A DNA stretch of 64,000 bases from Candidatus Poribacteria bacterium (GTDB taxonomy: Bacteria > Poribacteria > WGA-4E > UBA9662): contig PAQF01000025.1 of assembly GCA_002709695.1 (NCBI GenBank), positions 62,001-126,000 of the forward strand, given 5' to 3'. The notes under the pieces are model-generated. The model did not search any database, was not told where the DNA came from, and saw only the letters and a program-made list of their open reading frames with translations. The translations under genes were made by a program, and so were the position numbers. Shown piece after piece: positions 37,345-46,904 of the stretch. Each line of letters opens with the position of its first letter. Position 1 is the stretch's first letter.

Positions 37345-37400
37345 TGGATGCTCCCCTTAAACTCTGGTAAAATCAATATAATTTTAGAACATGAGGCAAC

Positions 37401-38429
37401 ATGAACAAACATCAAAGATCAAATCTGATCAATCAAGGAATTCTGAAAAAAACATTTCCGGGGGCCGTTGCCCTTGTTGTCGAAGACAAAACCGTATTAT
37501 ACCACAAAGCATTTGGCAACCGAATGGTTAGACCAAAGACTCTGACGATGGAAATTGATACAATCTTTGACCTTGCTTCACTTACAAAACCAATTGTAAT
37601 AAGTACACTAATTATGAAACTAGTTGAGATGAAGCTAGTACATCTTGAAAAACCAATACAACACTACCTACCGGAAGTCAAATACAACCAGATCAGCATT
37701 TTAGATCTATTAACACATCGATCGGGCTATCCAGCTTGGATTGCAATCTACCTAAATGTCACATCAAATGATAAAGTACTCGAGTACCTCGGACAGATAA
37801 AGCTTACTTATGAAACAGGTAAAAAGGTTGTTTACAGTTGTATCGGCTATATCCTACTTGGTATGCTAATCAAAAGAATTACTAATATCCCCCTTAATCG
37901 ACTAACAAAAGAGTGGATCTGCGATCCACTGAAAATGGCCGATACATTTTATAACCCACCAGAACATGCAGTGAAAAGGTGCGCTGCAACTGAGGAATCA
38001 AACAACTTCGAACGACAGAAAACAGAAAACCACCAAAAATACAATTGGCGAAACGGGGTAATTATAGGAAAAGTACATGATGAAAACGCAAATTTTTTGA
38101 ACGGAGTTTCTGGCAACGCAGGTCTTTTCTCAACCGCAAAGGATATAGGAACATACTGCCAGATGCTAATTGACGGAGGACGGCAAATCCTTAATCAAGA
38201 CAGCATCAACAAAATCAAAGATGTATATACGAAAGGACTTAACTCAACTCGTAGCATTGGCTGGGTTGTTCTTGAAGACCAATCTCTTTATCACACAGGA
38301 TTCACAGGTACTGCAATTCGGTTGAACCTTGAAAAAAAAGCTTATGAAATCCTATTGACGAACCGAGTACATCCTGACGCTTCAAATACAGGCATCCTCG
38401 AATTCCGTGACAAATTCTATAATTTTTAG
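37401..38429 (+). CDS. Serine hydrolase, class C beta-lactamase/esterase family
   Basis: This 342-residue protein is a penicillin-binding-protein-like serine hydrolase. The SxxK motif is FDLASLTKPIV (Ser about residue 57), the second motif reads Y-S-C in VVYSCIGYILLG where YxN or YSD is usual, and the third KTG-like box is H-T-G in LYHTGFTGT. A missing Asn in motif 2 is more typical of esterases or transesterases than of beta-lactamases. No signal peptide is evident, so it may be cytosolic. It ends 2 bp before the convergent methyltransferase. Confidence 0.85.
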   Translation: MNKHQRSNLINQGILKKTFPGAVALVVEDKTVLYHKAFGNRMVRPKTLTMEIDTIFDLASLTKPIVISTLIMKLVEMKLVHLEKPIQHYLPEVKYNQISILDLLTHRSGYPAWIAIYLNVTSNDKVLEYLGQIKLTYETGKKVVYSCIGYILLGMLIKRITNIPLNRLTKEWICDPLKMADTFYNPPEHAVKRCAATEESNNFERQKTENHQKYNWRNGVIIGKVHDENANFLNGVSGNAGLFSTAKDIGTYCQMLIDGGRQILNQDSINKIKDVYTKGLNSTRSIGWVVLEDQSLYHTGFTGTAIRLNLEKKAYEILLTNRVHPDASNTGILEFRDKFYNF

Positions 38430-38431
38430 CC

Positions 38432-39196
38432 TCATAATTCCCGAACTTTTCTGGCAGTAAAATTGATGCGGTCAGTATTTCGGTTTGGTTTACTAAAAGT
38501 ATACATATCATAAACGCTAACTAACTCATAACCGGTTTTGTTCAACATTTTCTTTATAGTGTTGACTTCAAAAATCCGCTGAATATGCATCTCCTCAAAC
38601 CTGCGAAACAAATCACCTTCCCGAATAAAAAACGTAAGTGAAGTGCGGCATAATTTATCTGCATAAGTATAAATATTTTGCCAAATGTAAGAATAATCCT
38701 GATCATTCTCGGCAAAAGTCTGGGAGTGAAAATGCTTGACAATATTTCGCTCAGTTGTGACATCAAAGATAAAAAAACCAGACATTCCAAGGTGATTTGA
38801 CACATTGCGACAAGCAACCTCAAACTCCTGTTCATTAACCATATAATTAATACTGTCATAGGTACAAACGATTGTGTCAAATTTCTGTGGCAGATCAAAG
38901 TCACGCATGTCGCCTTGTCGAAATTCAATTTCTAGATTTGATTGTTCCGATTTTTGACGGGCAATCTTCAACATTCCTTCAGCTCGATCCACTCCCCACA
39001 TTTCATATCCACGTTTGGCAAGAAGCATAGTCAATTGTCCCGTACCACAAGCAAGATCCAACATTTTCTTTGGACAATGATTATCGCGAAGAAACAAGTC
39101 ATTGATATATGCCTCCCAACGAGGATAATCAACATTGTACATAATACGGTCATATGCATATGCAAACTTTTCATAAGGATTTGCTAAGCTACTCAT
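38432..39196 (-). CDS. Class I SAM-dependent methyltransferase
   Basis: This 254-residue methyltransferase has motif I MLDLACGTGQLTMLLAKRG, acidic motif II WGVDRAEGML, and motif III-IV FRQGDMRDFDLPQKFDTIVC. The N-terminus YEKFAYAYDRIMYNVDYPRWEAYI is typical of a family of small-molecule or uncharacterised methyltransferases found in Firmicutes and others. The substrate is unknown. It overlaps the preceding membrane-protein gene by 4 bp and is the last gene of the operon with the PEP-synthase-like enzyme. Confidence 0.88.
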   Translation of the reverse strand: MSSLANPYEKFAYAYDRIMYNVDYPRWEAYINDLFLRDNHCPKKMLDLACGTGQLTMLLAKRGYEMWGVDRAEGMLKIARQKSEQSNLEIEFRQGDMRDFDLPQKFDTIVCTYDSINYMVNEQEFEVACRNVSNHLGMSGFFIFDVTTERNIVKHFHSQTFAENDQDYSYIWQNIYTYADKLCRTSLTFFIREGDLFRRFEEMHIQRIFEVNTIKKMLNKTGYELVSVYDMYTFSKPNRNTDRINFTARKVREL

Positions 39197-39591
39197 TTCC
39201 TTCCTACTCCTCTTTTTATACCAACCGTTGCGTTCGTCATTTTCAAAAGGGTGTTAACCTCCTGTGCTGTCCAGATTCCATCCGAGTTGGATTTCCTCGC
39301 ATAGTGTGCTGCTGTCTTAGCTTTACTCAAGCTAATCCTCCCACTAATCACACTCCATGGAATGCCTTTAACTGCATCCTGAACATTAAGAAACGTTTGT
39401 TTGATTTCTATAGCTTCAACCCCCGACGGAGCTTGTTGAATTAGCTCTGCTTCTATAAGTTCAATTGCATAACCTAAAGTCTGTTGAATCAAATACCATT
39501 GAACAATAAACAAAAAAAACATCAACACCAATCCAATTGCGAGAATACAAGCAACTAATGATAGATGTTCTCGAAACTTCTCTCGAATCAT
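39193..39591 (-). CDS. Small single-helix membrane protein, unknown function
   Basis: This 132-residue protein has one N-terminal helix (LSLVACILAIGLVLMFFLFIVQWYLI) and a soluble C-terminal domain (ELIQQAPSGVEAIEIKQTFLNV ... WTAQEVNTLLKMTNATVGIKR), rich in helix. I do not recognise a family. It sits between the PEP-synthase-like gene (1-bp gap) and the methyltransferase (4-bp overlap), so it belongs to the operon. Confidence 0.6.
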   Translation of the reverse strand: MIREKFREHLSLVACILAIGLVLMFFLFIVQWYLIQQTLGYAIELIEAELIQQAPSGVEAIEIKQTFLNVQDAVKGIPWSVISGRISLSKAKTAAHYARKSNSDGIWTAQEVNTLLKMTNATVGIKRGVGRK

Positions 39592-39592
39592 A

Positions 39593-42136
39593 TCACAATC
39601 GTAAAAAATCTTTACTTTTAACAGTATCTTGTAAATTAGAATTTAAGATCGACACAATACCACGGGTCCCATCAACACGAACCATCTGACCAGATTTAAG
39701 GCGTTTTGTCGCCATAGAAATGCCAGCCACCGCAGGAATTCCATATTCACGAGCAACAACCGCTCCATGCGAAAGCACACCTCCACGCTCCATTACTAAC
39801 GCTGCAGCTCTCAGAAAAAGTGGAGTCCATCCAGGATCAGTCGACGGACATACAAGAATATAATCCTTTTGATCCATGCTCGCTTCAGTCGGATCCGTAA
39901 GTACCTGGACAACACCGTTTGCAACTCCAGATGAAATACCAACACCGTTCATTTCGTCCTGAAGCTCAACAGAAATTGGCTTTCCAATTTGATCAAGTGC
40001 ATCACTATATATTACATCTGGCAATTCAATCTGCAAAATATTTGACCTTTCCGCTTGGCGTTCAGAAATCCTCTTCATGGCATTATCACGGTCAAAAGGT
40101 ATCTCTAATTCATCAATCATCAAATAAAACACACCATCACCAAGATCGTGACGCCGACCAATTTCAAGTAACGCTTTCCGAATCAATTCATAGCCAAGCA
40201 TCAAATAAAACTTCGATTTCTCACGGAAGGGCATATAGCGCCTTGTTACATCAAGAAGGTGTCGGATTTGTTTCTGACGAGCTTTGCTCAAATTTTTCAG
40301 TTCTTTCTCAGCTTGAGATTTATTCTCCTCCTGACCCTGGATTCGGCACACTGGATTCGTTTCTGGATTCATTTGAAATGAAGCTACGATCTGTTCAATA
40401 TAGGATGTATCCTCGCGCCACCGAGGTTGAGCCAATTCAAATTCTTCAGTAGCTCGATGTCCAAATTGTGCTAGAAACTTTTCAATCGTTAGGTTCCCCT
40501 GTGCTAATTCCCACATTTTCAGGTGAGACACAACCGTTGGATTCTCATTAACAACATTTGTCAAAGCATGTACAATTTCATCAACTTTAGATTTATCTGT
40601 AAAACTTTTTTGCAATAACAGTTCCAATTTTTGATAGGTATAAACGGCAAAAATCGAACCTTTAAGAGCATCTTTGGCAAAGTCATTCATCGTTTTTCTA
40701 TGCCACTCACGTAACTTGTCGACAAGTTGATTTTCTGTCAAGCACTGTAAATTCACTTCAAACTCTTTTTTAACATAACCCTGAAACAACGGGATGAGTT
40801 GATCATTAAGAACATTGTCAAAATCTTTGATCAATCTTTGAAGGTTATATTCTATGATCAGCATCTTGATGATACTCGACAAAAACAACCTAACAGAGAC
40901 AATACGCTTAAGATTCAGACTTGGTTGAGGATACATCGCCTTTTGCGGATTTTTTTTAAGTTCTTCAAAATTATGCTCGTACGGAAAACCATAATACAGA
41001 TTCTCAACATCACGGCTCAAATTGAAATATATACGACCACATATTAAATCCAACAAACCGTCTTGATCTACTCTAGGACTAGGAAAGAACCCAAGATCAC
41101 GAAAAGCAAGGCCATAACCACCCCTACCAGACATGAAATCCTTGATAATTGACCAAGTCATGGGAAGAGGCGCAGGTAGAACCTCTGCCAAGTTATACCG
41201 ACTCCAAACTGTTCCACCAAGATCAGACTTTTTTTCCAAAACATCAATTTCTCGCCGGCGTAGACTTTCAACCTGTGTAGTATCTGTAGAGGCAGTAATT
41301 AAACGTGCTTGCAGTATATAAAAACGGTTTTCAGTATAAGCCCATTCAATGTCTTGCGGAACGCCATAAAAATTCTCAATATCCATTCCACAATTAACAA
41401 GTTGGGATAACAAGTTACTACTTAAGCATGGTGTGTCACGCTTATCAATTGGAACGTCAACTAAACCTACCCGACTGACCATTTGGCGTTTGGAGGCAAT
41501 CCTTTCAGACAAAAGTCGACCATCCAACTTAGAAACAATAAAATGGTCTGGGGTTACTTCACCAGACACAACTGATTCTCCTAATCCCCAATTTGACTCA
41601 ACAACAATCTCATCGCCACCAACAGGATTAACAGTGAACATAACACCAGAAACTTCTGCATCAACCATAACCTGTACAATTACAGCAATACCAAGCCCAT
41701 CCTCATCTATCTGCTGACGCTGACGATAGGCAACAGCACGGCTTGACCATAGTGATGCCCAACAAGCCTTAATTTTATCTAAGAGTTGTACAGATTGTGA
41801 AATGTTAAGAAAAGAGTCTTGCTGACCAGCAGCACTCACCTTAGGAAGATCTTCAGCTGTTGCGGAGGATCTTACAGCAACATTCCCAACCTCAAGTTCC
41901 TCATAAGCAAGTAAAATAGCATCTTCAAGCACCCCTGAAAAATTTACTTTCTGAATTTCGTCTGAGGATAGTTGATCTAGTGACCCAACCACCTGTTGGT
42001 AAGCATCAGTTGTGATACAAAAACCTGCGGGCACATGAAACCCAGCTCGAGTCAATTTTCCAAGATTCCACGCTTTTCCACCAACAAGGCTCAGATCTTC
42101 ATCACAAATATCCTCAAAATGCTTAATATATTCCAT
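39593..42136 (-). CDS. PEP synthase / rifampin phosphotransferase-like enzyme
   Basis: This 847-residue multidomain phosphotransferase has three parts. The N-terminal ATP-grasp domain (residues ~1-320) has GGKAWNLGKLTRAGFHVPAGFC, VAVRSSATAEDLP and EWAYTENRFYILQARL. A large middle helical region follows (residues ~330-730). The C-terminal swivelling phosphohistidine domain holds MERGGVLSHGAVVAREYGIP, with the catalytic His about residue 787. Length and order fit the rifampin phosphotransferase-like class (ATP-grasp, substrate domain, His domain) rather than true PpsA, which ends in a PEP/pyruvate TIM barrel. It could modify a small molecule or be a phosphoenolpyruvate synthase relative. It heads an operon with a membrane protein and a methyltransferase. 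Confidence 0.82.
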   Translation of the reverse strand: MEYIKHFEDICDEDLSLVGGKAWNLGKLTRAGFHVPAGFCITTDAYQQVVGSLDQLSSDEIQKVNFSGVLEDAILLAYEELEVGNVAVRSSATAEDLPKVSAAGQQDSFLNISQSVQLLDKIKACWASLWSSRAVAYRQRQQIDEDGLGIAVIVQVMVDAEVSGVMFTVNPVGGDEIVVESNWGLGESVVSGEVTPDHFIVSKLDGRLLSERIASKRQMVSRVGLVDVPIDKRDTPCLSSNLLSQLVNCGMDIENFYGVPQDIEWAYTENRFYILQARLITASTDTTQVESLRRREIDVLEKKSDLGGTVWSRYNLAEVLPAPLPMTWSIIKDFMSGRGGYGLAFRDLGFFPSPRVDQDGLLDLICGRIYFNLSRDVENLYYGFPYEHNFEELKKNPQKAMYPQPSLNLKRIVSVRLFLSSIIKMLIIEYNLQRLIKDFDNVLNDQLIPLFQGYVKKEFEVNLQCLTENQLVDKLREWHRKTMNDFAKDALKGSIFAVYTYQKLELLLQKSFTDKSKVDEIVHALTNVVNENPTVVSHLKMWELAQGNLTIEKFLAQFGHRATEEFELAQPRWREDTSYIEQIVASFQMNPETNPVCRIQGQEENKSQAEKELKNLSKARQKQIRHLLDVTRRYMPFREKSKFYLMLGYELIRKALLEIGRRHDLGDGVFYLMIDELEIPFDRDNAMKRISERQAERSNILQIELPDVIYSDALDQIGKPISVELQDEMNGVGISSGVANGVVQVLTDPTEASMDQKDYILVCPSTDPGWTPLFLRAAALVMERGGVLSHGAVVAREYGIPAVAGISMATKRLKSGQMVRVDGTRGIVSILNSNLQDTVKSKDFLRL

Positions 42137-42183
42137 AGAGATTAACGAGCAAACTTCTCTAACTATTTCTTCTGCTGAAAAGC

Positions 42184-42218
42184 AAAAAGGCGTTCGAACA
42201 TAGGGTTCAAACGCCTTT
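42184..42218 (-). terminator. Rho-independent terminator after the 1540-residue TPR gene
   Basis: On the minus strand AAAGGCGTTTGAAC pairs with GTTCGAACGCCTTT (one mismatch, short loop) and is followed by a T-rich run (TTTTTGCTTTT). It lies 22 bp past the stop of the TPR gene at 42240, so it separates that gene from the PEP-synthase-like operon. Confidence 0.8.
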
Positions 42219-42239
42219 AGGAAATTATGTGCCTAAAAC

Positions 42240-45200
42240 TTACTGCTTACCATCAAGGTATGCCCGAATTTCGGCAATTTTGCGTTGTGCGAGTTTCACC
42301 GCATTACTAACCTGAGAATCAGTCGCGGGAGTATCCGCATACTTCTTCCATAAGGAATCAAAAGTATCAATTGCATTTGCATAATAATTTTCCTCCGTAT
42401 CCGCCATAACCATATAAGCCTCGCCAACCTGCACATACGCGAGATCCGCATACTTAGTACTTGGATAAGTTTTAATTAAGTCTTGAAAGACGGCAATTGC
42501 ACTCTCGAGCGCTTCTACTTCTTCCGGACTTCCAGTACTAAATGCATATCGAGCTTTGGTCAGATCATCTCCAGCCTTAGTATATACGTAGTATGCAAGA
42601 GTATTTTCGGTTTCCCTTACATACAATTCAGCGCTTGATTTTGTCTCAGCATCAATACCTTCAATCTGAGTAGCAGCACGGTATTTCTCAACAGCTAAGT
42701 TATAGAGGCGTATCCGCTCGGAGTTCTCTATATCAGGAAGGCTACCCTCATTATAAAGCTTGTTACCAAGATTAACCATCGCATTCCCAGCATAAGCACT
42801 CTTTGGATATTTCTCCGCAAGAACTTCGTTTGTTTCGAATAACTTACGACGCCACTTTGCACTGTCAGCTTCATCATCTGTGCTATCAGCTAACATATTG
42901 TAACAAGTTGAAACTGCATAAAGAGCTTCAGGAGCACTTTCCGTTTTCGGGTAGTTATTATGCACTTTGTCATATTCAGCAATAGCACGCTCATACGCTA
43001 AAGCAGCATAATAGGATTCGCCCGATTGAAACTGCCAAGTTGCAGCATCCTTTGCGCTTGGAAAACGTTTTGCCAACGAAGAAAACGTATCAGCCGCAGA
43101 CTGGAAAAAACCCTGAGCCGTATCGGAGACACCTTCGTCCTCACCTAATTGCAAGCGCCCCAACTCAAATTGAGCAGTTCCAGCATAAACCAAAGATTCT
43201 TCAACACTTTCCAAAACTTCGGGAGATGAAGCAAAGTGTCCCTGATCTACATACTTGGCGAAAAGCTGCAACGGTTCAACCGCCTTTAAAAGCTCTTCCT
43301 TATACTTAAAGCTGGTACCAATCGAATAATAAAGCTGACCTGCTTGAAAGAGTGCATTCTGCAGAAATGGTATTAGCGCCTTATCAAGGCTCTCAATCGG
43401 CAAGCTAAGCGGATAAACTTCCATATAAGCTGCTGCAGATTCTCTGCTCGCATCAATGTAGGGCTGTAAATCAGTACCCGCTTCGTCAGAATAAAGCGAT
43501 CTTGCTCGGTCAAAATACAGAGAACCAAGACTATACTGTGCCGATATTTTTTGCGACTTCAACTGCGCTCGATCACGAGTTTCTATCGCTTCAGCAATAG
43601 CATCTTCCAAACGCCCTAGTTTTTGATACAGATCGGATTTCCGCAGTGAGGCATCCCCTACCATTTGTTGAATATTTTCGTCGGATTCGCCAGAATAATC
43701 TTTAACCAACGCTTCATAAGCTTTCAAAGCGTTTTCTTGATCATTCAACTTCTGTTGGTAAAGCAAACCAACCCGATAGTATGATTGGGCACTCACAATT
43801 GCACCTGCCCCAGCCTGTATTGCGTTCTGATAAGCCAATAACGCATCATCATATTGACTCAAATGATCATCAAGGGCTATAGCCATCGCAAAATACGAAT
43901 TCCCTTTCAGATTCGCATCATCAGTATTCTCAGTAATATACTGATATTCTTGAACAGCATGACTGTACGCTTCCTGTGAATTATACAGTTCGGCGAGACG
44001 CGAATGAGCTTGAAAAATCAAATCTTTTCGTGCTTCATCTTCAGTTTCACCTTCATACGAAATGGCCTTCGCATAAGCGACAACAGCAGCTTCGTCATCC
44101 CCTAAACCGAATTTTGCCAAACCGAGTGTATAATAAGCACTGATCATGCTATCAACACTGTGGTTCAACTCAATAACATGATCTGCACTACTAGCGGAAT
44201 TTTGCAACGCAAGATTTTTTGCCCCTGAGTCTTCTGTTGACTGAGCTTGCTGATAATAGCAAACAGCTGTTTGGTAATACGCATTCGCTAAAATCTCAGG
44301 ATCAGCACTTGGGAATTCTTGCGCGACCTTTTGATATTCCGTAGCCGCGGTACTATAATCTTTATCACGATAATAAAGGTGACCTATCTTTAACTGTGCT
44401 CGTGTTCGAGCTTCAAGTGGAGCACCTGTATTAACGACAATACGTTGTAAGCTAGCAATAAGCAACTGCTTATCTTCTTCTGAGTCAAGCCCTTGCTTCT
44501 CAATAGCGGTAGCCTTAACGAGGTCGATATGTCCCAAGGTTTTAAGGATATTATCCTCACTGCTGTCACTGAAACTATCGCTTGCTTCATCAGCATATGA
44601 CATTACATTTTCCCACTGGTCCGTATCCCGAAATGCAAGCACTATCCCATAATAAGCTTCAACGATATTTGGGCTATCAGCATAATCATTAATCATCTTT
44701 TGAAACGCAGCTATCGACTTATCAAACACAGACGAATCACCTTCAGCTGCTTTGTAGTAACACAGACCAATTAGATATTGAGCATCATCAGCATACTCAC
44801 CCGCAGGATTACCAGCTACAACCTGCTCATATGCACTGGCAGCCTCGACAAAACGCTCTTCGTTTCGTAAGAGATCAGCAAGCTTGATTTCCGCTAGTGA
44901 GCGATTATCAGGACTAAGTATATCCAAAATAGTCCCGTAGAAATCAATGGCTTCTGTTACTTTGCCTTCCTCAATATAACTTTGGGCTATCAGCAATTGG
45001 GAACGCTCGTAATTGTCACTATTCTCACCAATAGTTTCATAAAGCTCACGCGCAATAAGCCATTCGTCCCTTTTCTCGTGCACAAGGGCTTTGTTCAATA
45101 TTGCTGCTTCTACTTGCTGAATTCTTTCCGGGAAATCATCATATCGTCCAGCTTCCACACCTGAGAGAAACGATTCATCATTGAATTTATCAATAGCTTG

Positions 45201-46862
45201 TCCATAGGCGCTGACTGACTTCGCTAACAAGTCTGAATCCCAGCTATCACCTTCGCTATTCTCTACTGCGACCTCGTAATAGGATCTACCTTCTTGAAAC
45301 TTAGCAATAACTTTGAGAAGATGGAACTTAGGCAACGATTCATAATCACCATCCGGTTTGTCCCAAAGCCTGGCATACTCTAGTGCCGCCTCGTTATACT
45401 GTTTGAAGTCATTAAACTTCATATCAGCAAACCTAAGCTGGACTTCTGCCGCCAAGATATCCAATTGAGGATCCTCTCGATTTTTATCAATAAATTCTCT
45501 TGCAACTAGCTCAAGTTCCTCTTTTCGATCTAGATCATTGAGAGCCCATATTGCACCATAAAGAGCATGGGGAGCAACAGGATCAGTCGGGTAGTCATTA
45601 TAGGCTTTCTGGTACCAGCCAAGCGATATATCCAAGTTTTCCACAGCTGCATCAGCTTGCCCCGTTTCTTTGAGACTGCTAGCAAATTTATAATGAGTCT
45701 CTCCCATCTGGAAGGTTACATAAGGAACCAAATCAGACTGATCAGCGTGCTCATCAAGCACACGCTGATAAGCGACAGATGCCTCAGACCAAGCACTCAG
45801 CTTAAAGTGACTATCAGCAATTCCTAACTTCGCCTCAGAAACAAACTGACTGGTGGGATAATTTTCCAACAATGTAGAATAAGCAACAATCGCATTCGCA
45901 TAATCTTCTTCGTCGTAGTAGGTTCGACCAATTGCAGTTTGAATTTCGGACTGCACATCCTCATCATTGGTATTTTGAATAGCAAGTTCATAGTTTACAC
46001 GCGCGTTATCATAGTCCTTCTGGCGCGCATAAACTGCCCCCATATCAAAGTAAGCCGCAGTTACATACTTGCTTGTCGGAAACTTGGTGACAAAGTTCGT
46101 ATAACGAGTAATTGCTTCTTCATAACGGGAAATCTGGTTCAAGCAATAGGCGGCTTTATACATTGCCTCAGCTTGTAAATCCGGATAATTCTTAAACTCC
46201 TCGGTTGCCAACCTATCGAATTCCTGGGCAGCCTGTTCATAGTTCTGCTCATCAAGAAATGATTGGGCTATTAAATGTTGGGCATCATCCTTAAAATCAG
46301 AGTTAGGAAAACCATCAAGTACCTGCTTAAAACCTTGACGGGAGGCATCATAATTCTGAAGTTTATAGTTCAATTGACCTATAGCATACCAAGCATTTTC
46401 AACAAAAATACTATTTGGGAAATTTTCAATTAGCTCCTCAAACTTTGGTTCTGCCAATTCATACTTTTCTTGCTTGTAGAGGACATGTCCCCACAGGTAG
46501 GTTAGTCCTTCCATATGCTTGGCCACCTTGGCATTTGGCCAAACTTCCTCAATTTTCGCAACCGCTTGATCAAAATAATTAACATCCCCAGTATTTTCCG
46601 CCAACTTCGAATAACAGACAGCAATTTTATACTTAGCTAACGTCACAAAATCTTTATCAATAACTGCGGTTTTTACGCCCCATTTTTCTGACTCAATAAG
46701 GGCTTCCTCAAACTTCGCAATCGATTCCTCATAATTTTCTGTACTATAAAGTTGCTCTCCGTCCTTGTACAGGCGTTCTACTTTCTTAGAACTGCCAGAT
46801 GGCCAAAACAGTACAAAACCTAGCGCTATCAGCGCCGTAGCGGTCAACACTCTCGGATTCAT
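42240..46862 (-). CDS. Giant membrane-anchored TPR protein (1540 residues)
   Basis: A short N-terminal signal anchor (RVLTATALIALGFVLFWPSG) is followed by tandem tetratricopeptide repeats along the whole length, roughly 35 units by eye. They are of the BamD/YbgF (TPR_6) type with recurring blocks such as YxxAixxFxxxxxxYPxSxfxxxA (for example NFPNSIFVENAWYAIGQLNY and FPTSKYVTAAYFDMGAVYAR). The protein should form a long superhelix in the periplasm, acting as a scaffold. The sequence is acidic. It has its own intrinsic terminator and follows the ECF sigma/anti-sigma pair on the same strand by 42 bp, suggesting co-expression. Specific partners are unknown. Confidence 0.9.
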   Translation of the reverse strand: MNPRVLTATALIALGFVLFWPSGSSKKVERLYKDGEQLYSTENYEESIAKFEEALIESEKWGVKTAVIDKDFVTLAKYKIAVCYSKLAENTGDVNYFDQAVAKIEEVWPNAKVAKHMEGLTYLWGHVLYKQEKYELAEPKFEELIENFPNSIFVENAWYAIGQLNYKLQNYDASRQGFKQVLDGFPNSDFKDDAQHLIAQSFLDEQNYEQAAQEFDRLATEEFKNYPDLQAEAMYKAAYCLNQISRYEEAITRYTNFVTKFPTSKYVTAAYFDMGAVYARQKDYDNARVNYELAIQNTNDEDVQSEIQTAIGRTYYDEEDYANAIVAYSTLLENYPTSQFVSEAKLGIADSHFKLSAWSEASVAYQRVLDEHADQSDLVPYVTFQMGETHYKFASSLKETGQADAAVENLDISLGWYQKAYNDYPTDPVAPHALYGAIWALNDLDRKEELELVAREFIDKNREDPQLDILAAEVQLRFADMKFNDFKQYNEAALEYARLWDKPDGDYESLPKFHLLKVIAKFQEGRSYYEVAVENSEGDSWDSDLLAKSVSAYGQAIDKFNDESFLSGVEAGRYDDFPERIQQVEAAILNKALVHEKRDEWLIARELYETIGENSDNYERSQLLIAQSYIEEGKVTEAIDFYGTILDILSPDNRSLAEIKLADLLRNEERFVEAASAYEQVVAGNPAGEYADDAQYLIGLCYYKAAEGDSSVFDKSIAAFQKMINDYADSPNIVEAYYGIVLAFRDTDQWENVMSYADEASDSFSDSSEDNILKTLGHIDLVKATAIEKQGLDSEEDKQLLIASLQRIVVNTGAPLEARTRAQLKIGHLYYRDKDYSTAATEYQKVAQEFPSADPEILANAYYQTAVCYYQQAQSTEDSGAKNLALQNSASSADHVIELNHSVDSMISAYYTLGLAKFGLGDDEAAVVAYAKAISYEGETEDEARKDLIFQAHSRLAELYNSQEAYSHAVQEYQYITENTDDANLKGNSYFAMAIALDDHLSQYDDALLAYQNAIQAGAGAIVSAQSYYRVGLLYQQKLNDQENALKAYEALVKDYSGESDENIQQMVGDASLRKSDLYQKLGRLEDAIAEAIETRDRAQLKSQKISAQYSLGSLYFDRARSLYSDEAGTDLQPYIDASRESAAAYMEVYPLSLPIESLDKALIPFLQNALFQAGQLYYSIGTSFKYKEELLKAVEPLQLFAKYVDQGHFASSPEVLESVEESLVYAGTAQFELGRLQLGEDEGVSDTAQGFFQSAADTFSSLAKRFPSAKDAATWQFQSGESYYAALAYERAIAEYDKVHNNYPKTESAPEALYAVSTCYNMLADSTDDEADSAKWRRKLFETNEVLAEKYPKSAYAGNAMVNLGNKLYNEGSLPDIENSERIRLYNLAVEKYRAATQIEGIDAETKSSAELYVRETENTLAYYVYTKAGDDLTKARYAFSTGSPEEVEALESAIAVFQDLIKTYPSTKYADLAYVQVGEAYMVMADTEENYYANAIDTFDSLWKKYADTPATDSQVSNAVKLAQRKIAEIRAYLDGKQ

Positions 46863-46904
46863 TAAGAAACACCTCTCTTCAATAATTTGACAGAAATTTA
46901 GATT

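Noticed and set aside
37377..37382. TATAAT before the serine hydrolase as a promoter
   Set aside because: No acceptable -35 hexamer lies at 16-18 bp, so I left it out of the features.
42240..46862. Repeated sequence considered as a CRISPR-like or DNA tandem repeat
   Set aside because: The similarity is at protein level (TPRs); the DNA units are diverged and not spaced as repeats with spacers.
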